A DNA stretch of 64,000 nt from Clusia tigrina (taxonomy: Eukaryota; Arthropoda; Insecta; Diptera; Clusiidae). A program made the translations under genes and the position numbers. A model generated the notes under the pieces. That model had not been told where the DNA came from. It saw only the letters and a list, made by a program, of their open reading frames with translations, and did no database searches. The stretch is taken from positions 85,569,995-85,633,994 of the forward strand of contig OV050031.1 in the NCBI GenBank assembly GCA_920105625.2, in the 5' to 3' direction. This document shows positions 24,401-36,756 of the stretch, one piece after another (positions within the stretch are counted from its first letter, which is position 1; each line of letters starts with the position of its first letter).

Positions 24401-26140
24401 GATGTCTTCTCTATGCCTATATCTACCCCTATCTGCCTCAGTCGGCGTCTCAGTCGGCATCGCAGCCTCTGTCAGCGTCTATGTCGGCCTCTCAGTCGCT
24501 GCCGCTGTCGATTGGGGGGTCTGCTGCATTCTCTACGCCAATATCTACCCCTACTTGTCTCAGTCAGCGTCTCAGTCAGCGTCGCGCCTTCTGTCAGCGT
24601 CTCTGTAGGCGTCTCAGTCGCTGCCGCTGTCGATTGGGGGTTCTGCTGCCTTCTCTATGCTTATATCTACCCTTTTCTGCCTCAGTCGGCGTCTCAGTCG
24701 GCGTCGCAGCCTCTGTCATCGTCTCTGAATGCGTCTCAGTCGCTGCCGCTGTCGATTGGGGTTCTGCTGCGTTCTCTGTGCCTATGTCTACCCCTATCTG
24801 CCTCAGTCGGCGTCTCAGTCGGCGTCGCAGTCTCTGTCAGCGTCTTTGTAGGCGTCTCAGTTGCTGCCGCTGTCGATTGGGGGGTCTGCTGCCTTCTCTA
24901 TGCCTATATCTACCCTTTTCTGCCTCAGTCGGCGTCTCAGTCGGCGTCGCAGCCTCTGTCATCGTCTCTGAATGCGTCTCAGTCGCTGCCTCTGTCGATT
25001 GGGGGTCTGCTATCTTCTCTATGCCTATATCTACCCTTATCTGCCTCAGTCGGCGTATCAGTCGGCGTCGCAGTCGGCGTCGCAGCCTCTATCAGCGTCT
25101 CTGTAGGCGTCTCAGTCGCCGCCGCCGTCGATTGGGGGGTCTGCTGCCTTCTCTATGCCAATATCTACCCTTATCTGCCTCAGTCGGTCTGCGCAGCCTC
25201 TGTCAGCGTCTCTGTAGGCGTCTCAGTCGCTGCCGCCGTCGATTGGAAGGTCTGCTGCCTTCTCTATGCCAATATCTACCCTTATCTGCCTCAGTCGGCG
25301 TCGCAACCTCTGTCAGCGTCTCTGTAGGCATCTCAGTCGCTGCCACTGTCGATTGGGGGTCTTCTGCCAACTGTATGCTTATATCTACCCCTATCTGCCT
25401 CAGTCGGCATCTCAGTCGGCGTCGCAGCCTCTATCAGCGTCTCTGTAGGCGTCTCAGTTGTTGCCGCTGTCGATTGGTGGGTCTGCTGCCTTCTCTATGC
25501 CTATATCTACCCCTACCTGCCTCAGTCGGCGTCACAGTCGGCTTCGCAGCCTCTGTCAGCGTCTCTGTAGGCGTCTCTGTACGCGTCTCAGTCGCTGCCG
25601 CTGTCGATTGGGGTTCTGCTGCGTTCTCTATGCCAATATCTACCACTATCTGCCTCAGTCGGCGTCTCAGTCGGCGTCGCAGTCGGCGTCGCAGCCCCTG
25701 TCAGTGTCTCTTTAGGCGTATCAGTCGCTCCCGCTGCCGATTGGGGGATCTGCCGCCTTCTCTATGCCAATATCTACCCCTCTCTGCCTCAGTCGGCGTT
25801 GCAGATTCTGTGAGCGTCTCTGTAGGCGTCTCAGTCGCTGCCGCTGACGATTGGGGGGGTCTGCTGCCTTCTCTATGTCAATATCTACCCTATCGGCCTC
25901 AGTCGTCGTCTCAGCCTCTGTCAGAGTCTCTGTAGGCGTCTCAGTAGCTGCCGCTGTCGATTGCGGAGTCTGCTGCGTTCTCTATGCCTATATCTACCCC
26001 TATCTGCCTCAGTCGGCGTTTCAGTCGGCGTCGCAGCCTCTGTCAGCGTCTTTGTAGGCGTCTCAGTCGCTGCCGCTATCGATTGGGGGGTCTGCTGCTT
26101 TCTCTATGCCCATATCTACCCTTATCTGCCTCAGTCGGCG
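24401..26140 (+). repeat. Satellite segment shared with 28-29 kb and later domains
   Basis: About fourteen monomers. 25,266-25,780 recurs at 27,960-28,474 (2,694-bp spacing) and holds the recurrent five-monomer cassette beginning ccaactgtatgcttatat. 24,402-24,600 recurs near 28,680 and in blocks A, B and C. Two arms with gccgccgccgtcgattgg lie near 25,120 and 25,230. Confidence 0.65.
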
Positions 26141-26990
26141 TCTCATGCTGCGTCGCAGCCTCTGTCAGCCTCTCTGAATGCGTCTCAGTCGCTGCCGCTG
26201 GCGATTGGAGGGTCTGATGTCTTCTCTATGCCTATATCTACCCCTATCTGCCTCAGTCGGCGTCTCAGTCGGCATCGCAGCCTCTGTCAGCGTCTATGTC
26301 GGCCTCTCAGTCGCTGCCGCTGTCGATTGGGGGGTCTGCTGCATTCTCTACGCCAATATCTACCCCTACTTGTCGCAGTCAGCGTCTCAGTCAGCGTCGC
26401 GCCTTCTGTCAGCGTCTCTGTAGGCGTCTCAGTCGCTGCCGCTGTCGATTGGGGGGTCTGCTGCATTCTCTATGCCTATGTCTACCCCTCTCTGCCTCAC
26501 AGTCGGCGTCTCAATCGGCGTCGCAGCCTCTGTCAGCGTCTCTGTAGGCGTCTCTGTACGCGTCTCAGTCGCTGCCGCTGTCGATTGGGGGGTCTGCTGC
26601 CTTCTCTATGCCAATATCTACCCTTATCTGCCTCAGTCGGCGTCTCATGCTGCGTCGCAGCCTCTGTCAGCCTCTCTGAATGCGTCTCAGTCGCTGCCGC
26701 TGGCGATTGGAGGGTCTGATGTCTTCTCTATGCCTATGTCTACCCCTATCTGCCTCAGTCGGCGTTTCAGTCGGCGTCGCAGCCTCTGTCAGCGTCTTTG
26801 TAGGCGTCTCAGTCGCTGCCGCTATCGATTGGGGGGTCTGCTGCTTTCTCTATGCCCATATCTACCCTTATCTGCCTCAGTCGGCGTCTCATGCTGCGTC
26901 GCAGCCTCTGTCAGCCTCTCTGAATGCGTCTCAGTCGCTGCCGCTGGCGATTGGAGGGTCTGATGTCTTCTCTATGCCTATGTCTACCCC
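26141..26990 (+). repeat. HOR ladder marked by tctcatgctgcg
   Basis: The variant arm tctcatgctgcgtcgcagcc (normal tctcagtctgcg) occurs at 26,141, 26,643 and 26,887, at spacings of 502 and 244 bp. About 25,984-26,240 recurs 746 bp downstream with the shared gccgctatcgattgg substitution. These nested spacings are multiples of about two, four and six monomers. Confidence 0.8.
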
Positions 26991-29900
26991 TATCTGCCTC
27001 AGTCGGCGTCTCAATCGGCGTCGCAGCCTCTGTCAGCGTCTTTGTAGGCGTCTCAGTCGCTGCCGCTGTCGATTGGGGGGTCTGCTGCCTTCTATATGCC
27101 TATATCTACCCTTTTCTGCCTCAGTCGGCGTCTCTGTCGGCGTCGCAGCCTCTGTCATCGTCTCTGAATGCGTCTCAGTCGCTGCCTCTGTCGATTGGGG
27201 GTCTGCTATCTTCTCTATGCCTATATCTACCCCTATCTGCCTCAGTCGGCGTCTCAGTCGGCGTCGCAGTCGGCGTCGCAGCCTCTTTTAGGTTCTCTGT
27301 AGGCGTCTCAGTCGCCGCCGCCGTCGATTGGGGGGTCTGCTGCCTTCTCTATGCCAATATCTACCCTTATCTGCCTCAGTCAGCGTCGCGCCTTCTGTCA
27401 GCGTCTCTGTAGGCGTCTCAGTCGCTGCCGCTGTCGATTGTGGGGTCTGCTGCATTCTCTATGCCTATGTCTACCCCTCTCTGCCTCACAGTCGGCTTCG
27501 CATCCTCTGTCAGCGTCTCTGTAGGCATCTCTGTACGCGTCTCAGTCGCTGCCGCTGTCGATTGGGGTTCTGCTGCGTTCTCTATGCCTATGTCTACCCC
27601 TATCTGCCTCAGTCGGCGTCTCAGTCGGCGTCGCAGCCTCTGTCAGCGTCTTTGTAGGCGTCTCAGTCGCTGCCGCTGTCGATTGGGGGGTCTGCTGCCT
27701 TCTCTATGCCTATATCTACCCTTTTCTGCCTCAGTCGGCGTCTCAATCGGCGTCGCAGCCTCTATCATCGTCTCTGAATGCGTCTCAGTCGCTGCCTCTG
27801 TCGATTGGGGGTCTGCTATCTTCTCTATGCCTATATCTACCCCTATCTGCCTCAGTCGGCGTCTCAGTCGGCGTCGCAGTCGGCGTCGCAGCCTCTTTCA
27901 GCGTCTCTGTAGGCGTCTCAGTCGCCGCCGCCGTCGATTGGGGGTATGCTGCCTTCTCTATGCCAATATCTACCCTTATCTGCGGCAGTCGGTGTCGCAG
28001 CCTCTGTCAGCGTCTCTGTAGGCGTCTCAGTCGCTGCCACTGTCGATTGGGGGTCTTCTGCCAACTGTATGCTTATATCTGCCCCTATCTGCCTCAGTCG
28101 GCATCTCAGTCGGCGTCGCAGCCTCTATCAGCGTCTCTGTAGGCGTCTCAGTTGTTGCCGCTATCGATTGGTGGGTCTGCTGCCTTCTCTATGCCTATAT
28201 ATACCCCTACCTGCCTCAGTCGGCGTCACAGTCGGCTTCGCAGCCTCTGTCAGCGTCTCTGTCGGCTTCTCTGTACGCGTCTCAGTCGCTGCCGCTGTCG
28301 ATTGGGGTTCTGCTGCGTTCTCTATGCCAATATCTACCACTATCTGCCTCAGTCGGCGTCTCAGTCGGCGTCGCAGTCGGCGTCGCAGCCTCTGTCAATG
28401 TCTCTTTAGGCGTCTCAGTCGCTGCCGCTGTCGATTGGGGGATCTGCTGCCTTCTCTATGCCAATATCTACCCCTCTCTGCCTCAGTCGGCGTTGCAGCC
28501 TCTGTGAGCGTCTCTGTAGGCGTCTCAGTCGCTGACGCTGACAATTGGGGGGTCTGCTGCCTTCTCTATGTCAATATCTACCCTTATCTGCCTCAGTCGG
28601 CGTCTCAGTCTGCGTCGCAGCCTCTGTCAGCCTCTCTGAATGCGTCTCAGTCGCTGCCGCTGGCGATTGGGGGGTCTGATGTCTTCTCTATGCCTATATC
28701 TACCCCTATCTGCCTCAGTCGGCGTCTCAGTCGGCATCGCAGCCTCTGTCAGCGTCTATGTCGGCCTCTCAGTCGCTGCCGCTGTCGATTGGGGGGTCTG
28801 CTGCATTCTCTACGCCAATATCTACCCCTACTTGTCTCTGTCAGCGTCTCAGTCAGCGTCGCGCCTTCTGTCAGCGTCTCTGTAGGCGTCTCAGTCGCTG
28901 CCGCTGTCGATTGGGAGGTCTGCTGCATTCTCTATGCCTATGTCTACCCCTCTCTGCCTCACTGTCGGCTTCGCAGCCTCTGTCAGCGTCTCTGTAGGCG
29001 TCTCTGTACGCGTCTCAGTCGCTGCCGCTGTCGATTGGGGTTCTGCTGCGTTCTCTGTGCCTATGTCTACCCCTATCTGCCTCAGTCGGCGTCTCAGTCG
29101 GCGTCGCAGCCTCTGTCAGCCTCTTTGTAGGCGTCTCAGTCGCTGCCGCTGTCGATTGGGGGTTCTGCTGCCTCTCTATGCCTATATCTACCCTTGTCTG
29201 CCTCAGTCGGCTTCTAAGTCGGCGTCGCAGCCTCTGTCATCGTCTCTGAATGCGTCTCAGTCGCTGCCTCTGTCGATTGGGGGTCTGCTATCTTCTCTAT
29301 GCCTATATCTACCCCTATCTGCCTCAGTCGGCGTCTCAGTCGGCGTCGCAGTCGCCGTCGCAGCCTCTTTCAGCGTCTCTGTAGGCGTCTCAGTCGCCGC
29401 CGCCGTCGATTGGGGGGTCTGCTGTCTTCTCTATGCCAATATCTACCCTTATCTGCCTCAGTCGGCGTCGCAGCCTCTGTCAGCGTCACTGTAGGCGTCT
29501 CAGTCGCTGCCACTGTCGATTGGGGGTCTGCTGCCTTCTCTATGTCAATATCTACCCTATCTGCCTGAGTCGGCGTCTCAGCCTATGACAGAGTCTCTGT
29601 AGGCGTCTCAGTCGCTGCCGCTCTCGATTGGGGGGGTCTGCTGCCTTCTCTATGCCAATATCTACCCCTATCTGCCTCAGTCAGCGTCTCAGTCAGCGTC
29701 GCACCCTTTGTCAGCGTCTCTGTAGCCGTCTCAGTAGCTGCCGCTGTCGATTGCGGAGTCTGCTGCCGTCTCTATGCCTACATCTACCCCTACCTGCCTC
29801 AGTCGGCAACTCATTCGGCGTCGCAGCCTCTGTCAGCGTCTCTGTAGGCTTCTCAGTCGCTGCCGCTGTCGATTGGGGGGTCTGATGCCTTCTCTATACC

Positions 29901-30600
29901 TATATATACAACTATCTGCCTCAGTCAGAGTCTCAGTCGGCAACGCAGCCTCTGTCAGCGTCTATGTAGGCGTCTCAGTCGCTGCCGCTGTCGATTGGGG
30001 GGTCTGATGCCTTCTCTATGCCTATATCTACCCCTATCTGCCTCAGTCGGCGTCGCAGGCTCTGTCAGCGTCTCTGTAGGCATCTCAGTCGCTGCCACTG
30101 TCGATTGGGGGTCTTCTGCCAACTGTATGCTTATATCTACCCCTATCTGCCTCAGTCGGCATCTCAGTCGGCGTCGCAGCCTCTATCAGCGTCTCTGTAG
30201 GCGTCTCTGTACGCGTCTCAGTCGCTGCCGCTGTCGATTGGGGTTCTGCTGCGTTCTCTATGCCAATATCTACCACTATCTGCCTCAGTCGGCGTCTCAG
30301 TCGGCGTCGCAGTCGGCGTCGCAGCCTCTGTCAGTGTCTCTTTAGGCGTCTCAGTCGCTGCCGCTGTCGATTGGGGTTCTGCTGCGTTCTCTATGCCAAT
30401 ATCTACCACTATCTGCCTCAGTCGGCGTCTCAGTCGGCGTCGCAGTCGGCATCGCAGCCTCTGTCAGAGTCTCTGTAGGCGTCTCAGTCGCTGCCGCTGT
30501 CGATTGGAGGGTCTGCTGCCTTCTCTATGCCAATATCTACCCCTCTCTGCCTCAGTCGACGTCTCAGTCGGCGTCGCAGCCTCTGTCAGCGTCTCTGTAG
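26991..30600 (+). repeat. Satellite segment, partner of 25.3 and 59.7-61 kb regions
   Basis: About thirty monomers. 27,960-28,474 matches 25,266-25,780, and about 28,640-29,000 matches 59,924-60,284 at 31,284-bp spacing. That match shares the rare ttgtctctgtcagcg arm but not every base: cctcactgtcgg here, cctcacagtcgg there. Near 30,200-30,420 two gattggggttctgctgcg monomers follow each other with the ctctttaggcg ending between them. Confidence 0.65.
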
Positions 30601-33600
30601 GCGTCTCAGTCGCTGCCGCTGTCGATTGGGGGGTCTGCTGCCTTCTCTATGCCAATATCTACCCCTATCTGCCTCAGTCAGCGTCTCAGTCGGCGTCGCA
30701 GCCTCTGTCAGCATCTTTTCTGGCGTCTCAGTCGCTGCAGCTGTCGATTGGGGGTCTGCTGCCTTTTATATGCCTATATCTACCACTCTCTGCCTCAGAC
30801 GGAGTCTCAGTCGGCGGCGCAGCCTCTGTCAGCGTCTCTGAAGGCGTCTCAGTTTTTGCCGCTGTCGATTGGGTTGTCTGCTGCCTTCTCTATGCCTAAT
30901 TCTAACCATCTCTGCCTCAGTCGGCGTCTCAGTCGGCGTCGTACCCTCTGTCAGCGTCTCTGTAGGCGTCTCAGTCGCTGCCGCTGTCGATTAGGGGTCT
31001 GCTGCCTTCTCTATGCCAATATCTACCCCTCTCTGCCTCAGTCGGGGTCTCAGTCGGCGTCGCAGCCTCTGTCAGCGTCTCTGTAGGCGTCACAGTCGCT
31101 GCCGCTGTTGATTGGGGGTCTGCTGCCTTCGCTATGCCAATATCTACCCCTATCTGCCTCAGTCAGCGTCTCAGTCAGCGTCGCACCCTCTGTCAGCGTC
31201 TCTGTAGCCGTCTCAGTAGCTGCCGCTGTCGATTGCGGAGTCTGCTGCCGTCTCTATGCCTACATCTACCCCTACCTGCCTCAGTCGGCAACTCAGTCGG
31301 CTTCGCAGCATCTGTCAGCGTCTCTGTAGGCTTCTCAGTCGCTGCTGCTGTCGATTGAGGGTCTGATGCCTTTTCTATGCAAATATCTACCCCTATCTGC
31401 CTCAATCGGCGTCGCAGCCTCTGTCAGCGTCTCTGTAGGCTTCTCATTCGCTGTCGCTGTCGATTGGGGGGTCTGCTGCTCTCTCTATGCCTATATCTAC
31501 CCCTATCTGCCTCAGTCGGCGTCTCAGAAGCCGTCGCAGCCTCTGTCAGCGTCTCTGTAGACGTCTCAGTCGCTGCCGCTGTCGATTGGGGGTCTGCTGC
31601 CTTTTATATGCCTATATCTACCACACTCTGCCTCAGTCGGGGTCTCAGTCGGCGTCGCAGCCTCTGTCAGCGTCTCTGAAGGCGTCTCTGTAGGCGTCTC
31701 AGTCGCTGCCGCTGTCGATTGGGGGTCTGCTGCCTTTTCTACGCCTATATCTACCACTCTCTGCCTCAGTTGGAGTCTCAGTCGGCGTCGCAGCCTCTGT
31801 AATCGTGTCTGTAAGCGTCTCAGTAACTGCCGCTTCGATTGGGGGTCTGCTCCCTTCTCTATGCCTATATCTACTCCTATCTGCCTCAGTCGACCTCGCA
31901 GCCTCTGTCAGCATCTCTGTAGGCGTCTCAGTTGCTGCCGCTGTCGATTGGGGGCGTCTGCTACTTTCTCTATGCCCATATCTACCCTTATCTGCCTCAG
32001 TCGGCGTCTCAGTCTGAGTCGCACCCTCTGTCAGCCTCTCTGAATGTGTCTCAGTGGCTGCCGCTGGCGATTGGGGGTTCTGATGTCTTGTCTATGCCTA
32101 TATCTACCCCTATCTGCCTCATTCGGCGTCTCAGTCGGCATCGCAGCCTCTGTCAGCGTCTATGTCGGCGTCTCAGTCGCTGCCGCTGTCGATTGGGGGG
32201 TCTGCTGCATTCTCTATGCCAATATCTACCCCTCTCTGCCTCAGTCGGCGTCTCAGTCGGCGTCGCAGCCTCTGTCAGCGTCTCTGTAGGCGTCTCAATC
32301 GCTGCCGCCGTCGATTGTGGGGTCTGCTGCATTCTCTATGCCTATGTCTACCCCTCTCTGCCTCAGTCGGTGTCTCAGTCGGCGTCTCACACGGCGTCGC
32401 AGCCTCTGTCAGCGTCTCTGAAGGCGTCTCTGTAGGCGTCTCAGTCGCTGCCGCTGTCGATTGGGGGTCTGCTGCCTTTTCTACGCCTATATCTACCACT
32501 CTCTGCCTCAGTTGGAGTCTCAGTCGGCGTCGCAGCCTCTGTAAGCGTGTCTGTAAGCGTATCAGTCACTGCCGCTTCTATTGGGGGGTCTGCTCCCTTC
32601 TCTATGCCTATATCTACCCCTATCTGCCTCAGTCGGCCTCGCAGCCTCTGTCAGCATCTCTGTAGGCGTCTCATTTGTTGCCGCTGTCGATTGGGGGGTC
32701 TGCTGCCTTCTCTATGCCTATGTCTAACCATCTCTGCCTCAGTCGGTTTCTCAGTCGGCTTCGCAGCTTCTGTCAGCGTCACTGTAGGTGTCTCAGTCGC
32801 TGCCGCTGTCTTTTGGGGGGTCTGCTGCCTTCTCTATGCCTATGTTTACCCATATCTCCCTCAGTCGGCGTCGCAGCCTTTGTCAGCGTCTCGGTAGTCG
32901 TCTCAGTCGCTGAAGCTGTCGATTGGGGGTCTGATGCCTTCTCTATGCCTATATCTAACCCTATCTCCCTCAGTCGGCGTCGCAGCCTCTCATCAGCGTC
33001 TCTGTAGACATCTCAGTCGCTGCCGCTGTCGATTGGGGGGTCTACTGCACTCTCTATGTCTATATCTATCCCTATCTGCCTCAGTCGGCGTCTCAGTCGG
33101 CGTCGCAGCCTCTGTCAGCGTCTCTGTAGGCGTCTCAATCGCTGCCGCTGTCGATTGGGGGGTTTGCTGCCTTCTCTTACCCTACCTATTTCAGTCGGCA
33201 TCTCAGTCGGCGTCGCAGCGTCTGTCAGCGTCTCTGTAGGCGTCTCAGTTGTTGTCGCTGTCGATTGGGGGGTCTGCTGTCTTCTCTATGCCTATATCTA
33301 CCCCTATCTGCCTCAGTTGGCGTCGCAGCCTCTGCCAGCGTCTCTGTAGGCGTCTCAGTTTCTGCCGCTGTCGATTGGGGGGGGAGGTCTTCTGCCTTCT
33401 CTATGCCTATATCTACCCTTATCTGCCTCAGTCGGCGTCTCAGTCGGCGTCGTAGCCTGTGTCAGCGTCTCTGTAGGCGTCTCAGTTGTTGCCGCGGTCG
33501 ATTAGGGGGTCTGCTGCCTTCTCTATGCCCATATCTACCCCTATGTGCCTCAGTCGGCGTCTCAGTAGGCGTCGAAGCCTCTGTCAGCGTCTCTGTAGGC

Positions 33601-33770
33601 GTCTCAGTTTTTACCGCTGTCGATTGGGTTGTCTGCTGCCTTCTCTATGCCTATTTCTAACCATCTCTGCCTCAGTCGGCGTCTCAGTCGGGGTCGTACC
33701 CTCTGTCAGCGTCTCTGAATGCGTCTCAGTCGCTGCCGCTGTCGATTGGAGGGTCTGATGCCTTCTCTAA
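30601..33770 (+). repeat. Most divergent satellite segment
   Basis: About twenty-six monomers with many private changes, such as tcttttctggcg near 30,715, gtcttttgggg near 32,810, gctgaagctgtcg near 32,910, cctctcatcagcg near 32,990 and ttctcttaccctacctattt near 33,170. Long shared blocks with other parts of the window are scarce here. This is what an older, less homogenised zone looks like. Some subtypes of the first 14 kb reappear (cgcttcgattgg near 31,830; cgcttctattgg near 32,575). Confidence 0.65.
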
Positions 33771-34281
33771 GCCTATATCTACCCCTATCTGCCTCATTTG
33801 GAGTCTCAGTCGGCGTCGCAGCCTCTGTCTGCGTCTCTGAATGCGTCTCAGTCACTGCCGCTGTCGATTGGGGGGTCTTCTGCCTTCTCTATGGCTATAT
33901 CTACCCCTATCTGCCTCAGTCGGTGTCTCAGTCGGCGTCGCAGCCTCTGTCAGCGTCTCTGTAGGCGTCTCAATCGCTGCCGCTGTCGTTTGGGGGGTAT
34001 GCTGCCTTCTCTATGCCAATATCTACCCTTATCTGCCTCAGTCGGCGTCTCAGTCGGCGTCTCAGTCGGCGTCTCAGTCGGCTTCACAGCCTCTGTCAGC
34101 GTCTCTGAATGCGTCTCAGTCGCTGCCGCTGTCGATTGGAGGGTCTGATGCCTTCTCTATGCCTATATCTACCCCTATCTGCCTCAGTCGGAGTCTCAGT
34201 CGGTATCGCAGCCTCTGTCAGCGTCTATGTAGGCGTCTCAGTCGCTGCCGCTGTCGATTGGGGATCTGATACCTTCTCTAT
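33771..34281 (+). repeat. 511-bp local HOR, copy 1
   Basis: Four monomers starting tatctacccctatctgcctc with the private arm attggagtctcagtcggcg preceded by cctcattt. Repeated at exactly 511-bp spacing in 34,282-34,592. Ends with a 12-mer array at 34,041-34,088 and two further monomers. Confidence 0.85.
34041..34088 (+). repeat. Four-unit 12-bp minisatellite
   Basis: Three gtcggcgtctca units followed by gtcggcttcaca. A matching array at 34,552-34,599 ends in gtcggtatcgca instead, and a third of the same type lies at 50,262-50,309. The duplication boundary of the 511-bp HOR falls in the last unit. Confidence 0.9.
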
Positions 34282-34592
34282 GCCTATATCTACCCCTATC
34301 TGCCTCATTTGGAGTCTCAGTCGGCGTCGCAGCCTCTGTCTGCGTCTCTGAATGCGTCTCAGTCACTGCCGCTGTCGATTGGGGGGTCTTCTGCCTTCTC
34401 TATGGCTATATCTACCCCTATCTGCCTCAGTCGGTGTCTCAGTCGGCGTCGCAGCCTCTGTCAGCGTCTCTGTAGGCGTCTCAATCGCTGCCGCTGTCGT
34501 TTGGGGGGTATGCTGCCTTCTCTATGCCAATATCTACCCTTATCTGCCTCAGTCGGCGTCTCAGTCGGCGTCTCAGTCGGCGTCTCAGTCGG
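34282..34592 (+). repeat. 511-bp local HOR, copy 2 (partial)
   Basis: About 311 bp matching the first part of 33,771-34,281, including the private ctatggctatatc core. Homology stops within the 12-mer array, where this copy switches to the ggtatcgcagcc arm type. Confidence 0.85.
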
Positions 34593-35844
34593 TATCGCAG
34601 CCTCTGTCAGCGTCTATGTGGGCGGCTCAGTCGCTGCCACCGTCGATTGGGGGGTCTGCTGCCTTCTCTGTGCCAATATCTACCCTTATCTGATTCAGTC
34701 GGCGTCGCAGCCTCTGTCAGCGTCTCTGTAGGCGTCTCAGTCGCTGCCGCTGCCGATTGGGGGGTCTGCTGCCAACTGTATGCCTATATCTACCCCTATC
34801 TGCCTCAGTCGGCGTCGCAGTTGGCATCGCAGCCTCTGTCAGCGTCTCTGTAGGCGTCTCTGGAGTCGTCTCAGCCGCTGCCGCTGTCGATTGGGGGTTC
34901 TGCAGCGTTCTCTATGCCTATATCTACCCCTATCTGCCTCAGTCGGCGTCTCAGTCGAAGTCGAAGCCGCTGTTAGCGTCTTTGTAGGCGTCTCAGTCGC
35001 TGCCGCTGTCGATTGGGGGGTCTGCTGCTTTATCTATGTCAATATCTACCCTATCTGCCTCAGACGGCGTCTCAGCCTCTGTCACAGTCTCTGTAGGCGT
35101 CTCAGTTGTTGCCGCTGTCGATTGGGTTGACTGCTGCCTTCTCTATGCCTATGTCTAAACATCTCTGCCTCAGTAGGCGTCTCAGTCGGCGTCTCAGCCT
35201 CTGTCAGAGTCTTTGAAGGCGTCTCAGTCGCTGCCGCCGTCGACTGGGGGGTCTGCTGCCTTATCTATGTCAATATCTACCCTATCTGCCTCAGACGGCG
35301 TCTCAGCCTCTGTCACAGTCTCTGTAGGCGTCTCAGTTGTTGCCGCTGTCGATTGGGTTGACTGCTGCCTTCTCTATGCCTATGTCTAAACATCTCTGCC
35401 TCAGTAGGCGTCTCAGTCGGCATCGCAACCTCGGTCAGCGTCTCTGTAGGTGTCTCAGTCGCTGCCGCTGTCGATTGGTGGGTCTGCTGCGTCTCTATGC
35501 CTACATCTACCCCTACCTGCCTCAGTCGGCGTCACTGTCGGTTTCTCAGCCTCTGTCAGCGTCCCTGTAGGTGTCTCAGTCGCTGCCGCTGTCGATTGGG
35601 GGGTCTGCTACCTTCTCAATGAATATATCTACCCTTATCTGCCTCAGTCGTCGTCTCAGTCGGCGTCGCAGCCTCTGTCAGCGTCTCTGAATGCGTTTCA
35701 GTCACTGCCGCTGTCGATTGGGGGGTCTTCTGCATTCTCTATGCCTAAATCTACCCCTATCTGCCTCAGTCGGCGTCTCAGTCGGCGTCGCAGCCTCTGT
35801 CAGCGTCTCTGTAGGCGTCTCAGTCGCTGCCGCTGTCGATTGGT
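34593..35844 (+). repeat. Satellite segment leading into block A, with 231-bp duplication
   Basis: About ten monomers. 35,030-35,190 recurs as 35,261-35,421 (231-bp spacing), sharing cagacggcgtctcagcctc, gggttgactgctgcc and the gtctaaacatctctgcc core. The stretch from about 35,337 resembles 48,075 onward before block C, so A and C share left-flank sequence that B lacks. Confidence 0.75.
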
Positions 35845-35861
35845 GGGGGGGGGGGGGGGGG
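35845..35861 (+). repeat. Poly-G tract, 17 G, start of block A
   Basis: After gattggt the sequence has 17 consecutive G, then ctgtcggctgccg. Ordinary monomers have 4-8 G here. The tract replaces the normal G tract of one monomer and marks the left edge of block A. Run length may be uncertain in the assembly, because homopolymers are error-prone. Confidence 0.9.
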
Positions 35862-36743
35862 CTGTCGGCTGCCGTCTCTATGCCAATATCTACCCCTCTC
35901 TGCCTCAGTCGGAGTCTCAGTCGGCATCGCAGCCTCTGTCAGCGAATATGTAGGCTTCTCAGTCGCTGCCGCTGTCGATTGGGTGGTCTGATGCCTTCTC
36001 TATGCCTATATCTACCCCTATCTGCCTCAGTCGGCGTCTCAGTCGGCGTCGCAGCCTCTGTCAGCGTCTCTGTAGGCGTCGCAGTCGCTTCCGCTGTCGA
36101 TTGGGGGGTCTGCTGCCTTCTCTATGGAAATATCTACCCTTATATGCCTCAGTCGGCGTCTCAGTCGGCGTCACAGCCTCTGTCAGCGTCTCTGAATGCG
36201 TCACAGTCGCTGCCGCTGTCGATTGGGGGGTCTGATGCCTTCCCTATGCCTATATCTACCCCTATCTGCCTCAGGCGGAGTCTCAGTCGGCATCGCAGCC
36301 TCTGTCAGCGTCTATGTAGGCGTCTCAGTCGCTGCCGCTGTCGATTGGGGGGTCTGATGCCTTCTCTATGCCTATATCTACCACTATCTGCCTCAGTCGG
36401 AGTCTCAGTCGGCATCGCAGCCTCTGTCAGCGTCTATGTAGGCGTCTCAGTCGCCGCCGCCGTCGATTGGAAGGTCTTCTGCCTTCTTTATGCCAATATC
36501 TACCCTTATCTGCCTCAGTAGGCGTCTCAGTCGCTGCCACTGTCGATTGGGGGTCTGCTGCCAACTGTATGCTTATATATACCCCTATCTGCCTCAGTCG
36601 GCATCTCAGTCGGCGTCGCAGCCTCTATCAGCGTCTCTGTAGGCGTCTCAGTTGTTGCCGCTGTCGATTGGTGGGTCTGCTGCCTTCTCTATGCCTATAT
36701 CTACCCCTATCTGCCTCAGTCGGCGTCACAGTCGGCTTCGCAG

Positions 36744-36756
36744 ATTCAGATTCTGT
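36744..36756 (+). other. Shared derived insertion in blocks A, B and C
   Basis: Normal arms read ttcgcagcctctgtcagcg; here ttcgcagattcagattctgtc is found, a small insertion with an attcag direct repeat. The same change is at 42,629 (B) and 49,558 (C) and nowhere else that I saw. It is good evidence that the three blocks descend from one ancestor rather than converging. Confidence 0.85.

Noticed and set aside
35845..35861. Poly-G tracts as poly-C tails of inserted retroelements
   Set aside because: There is no element body, no target-site duplication and no poly-A/T; monomer sequence continues in register on both sides, so tract expansion is the simpler reading.
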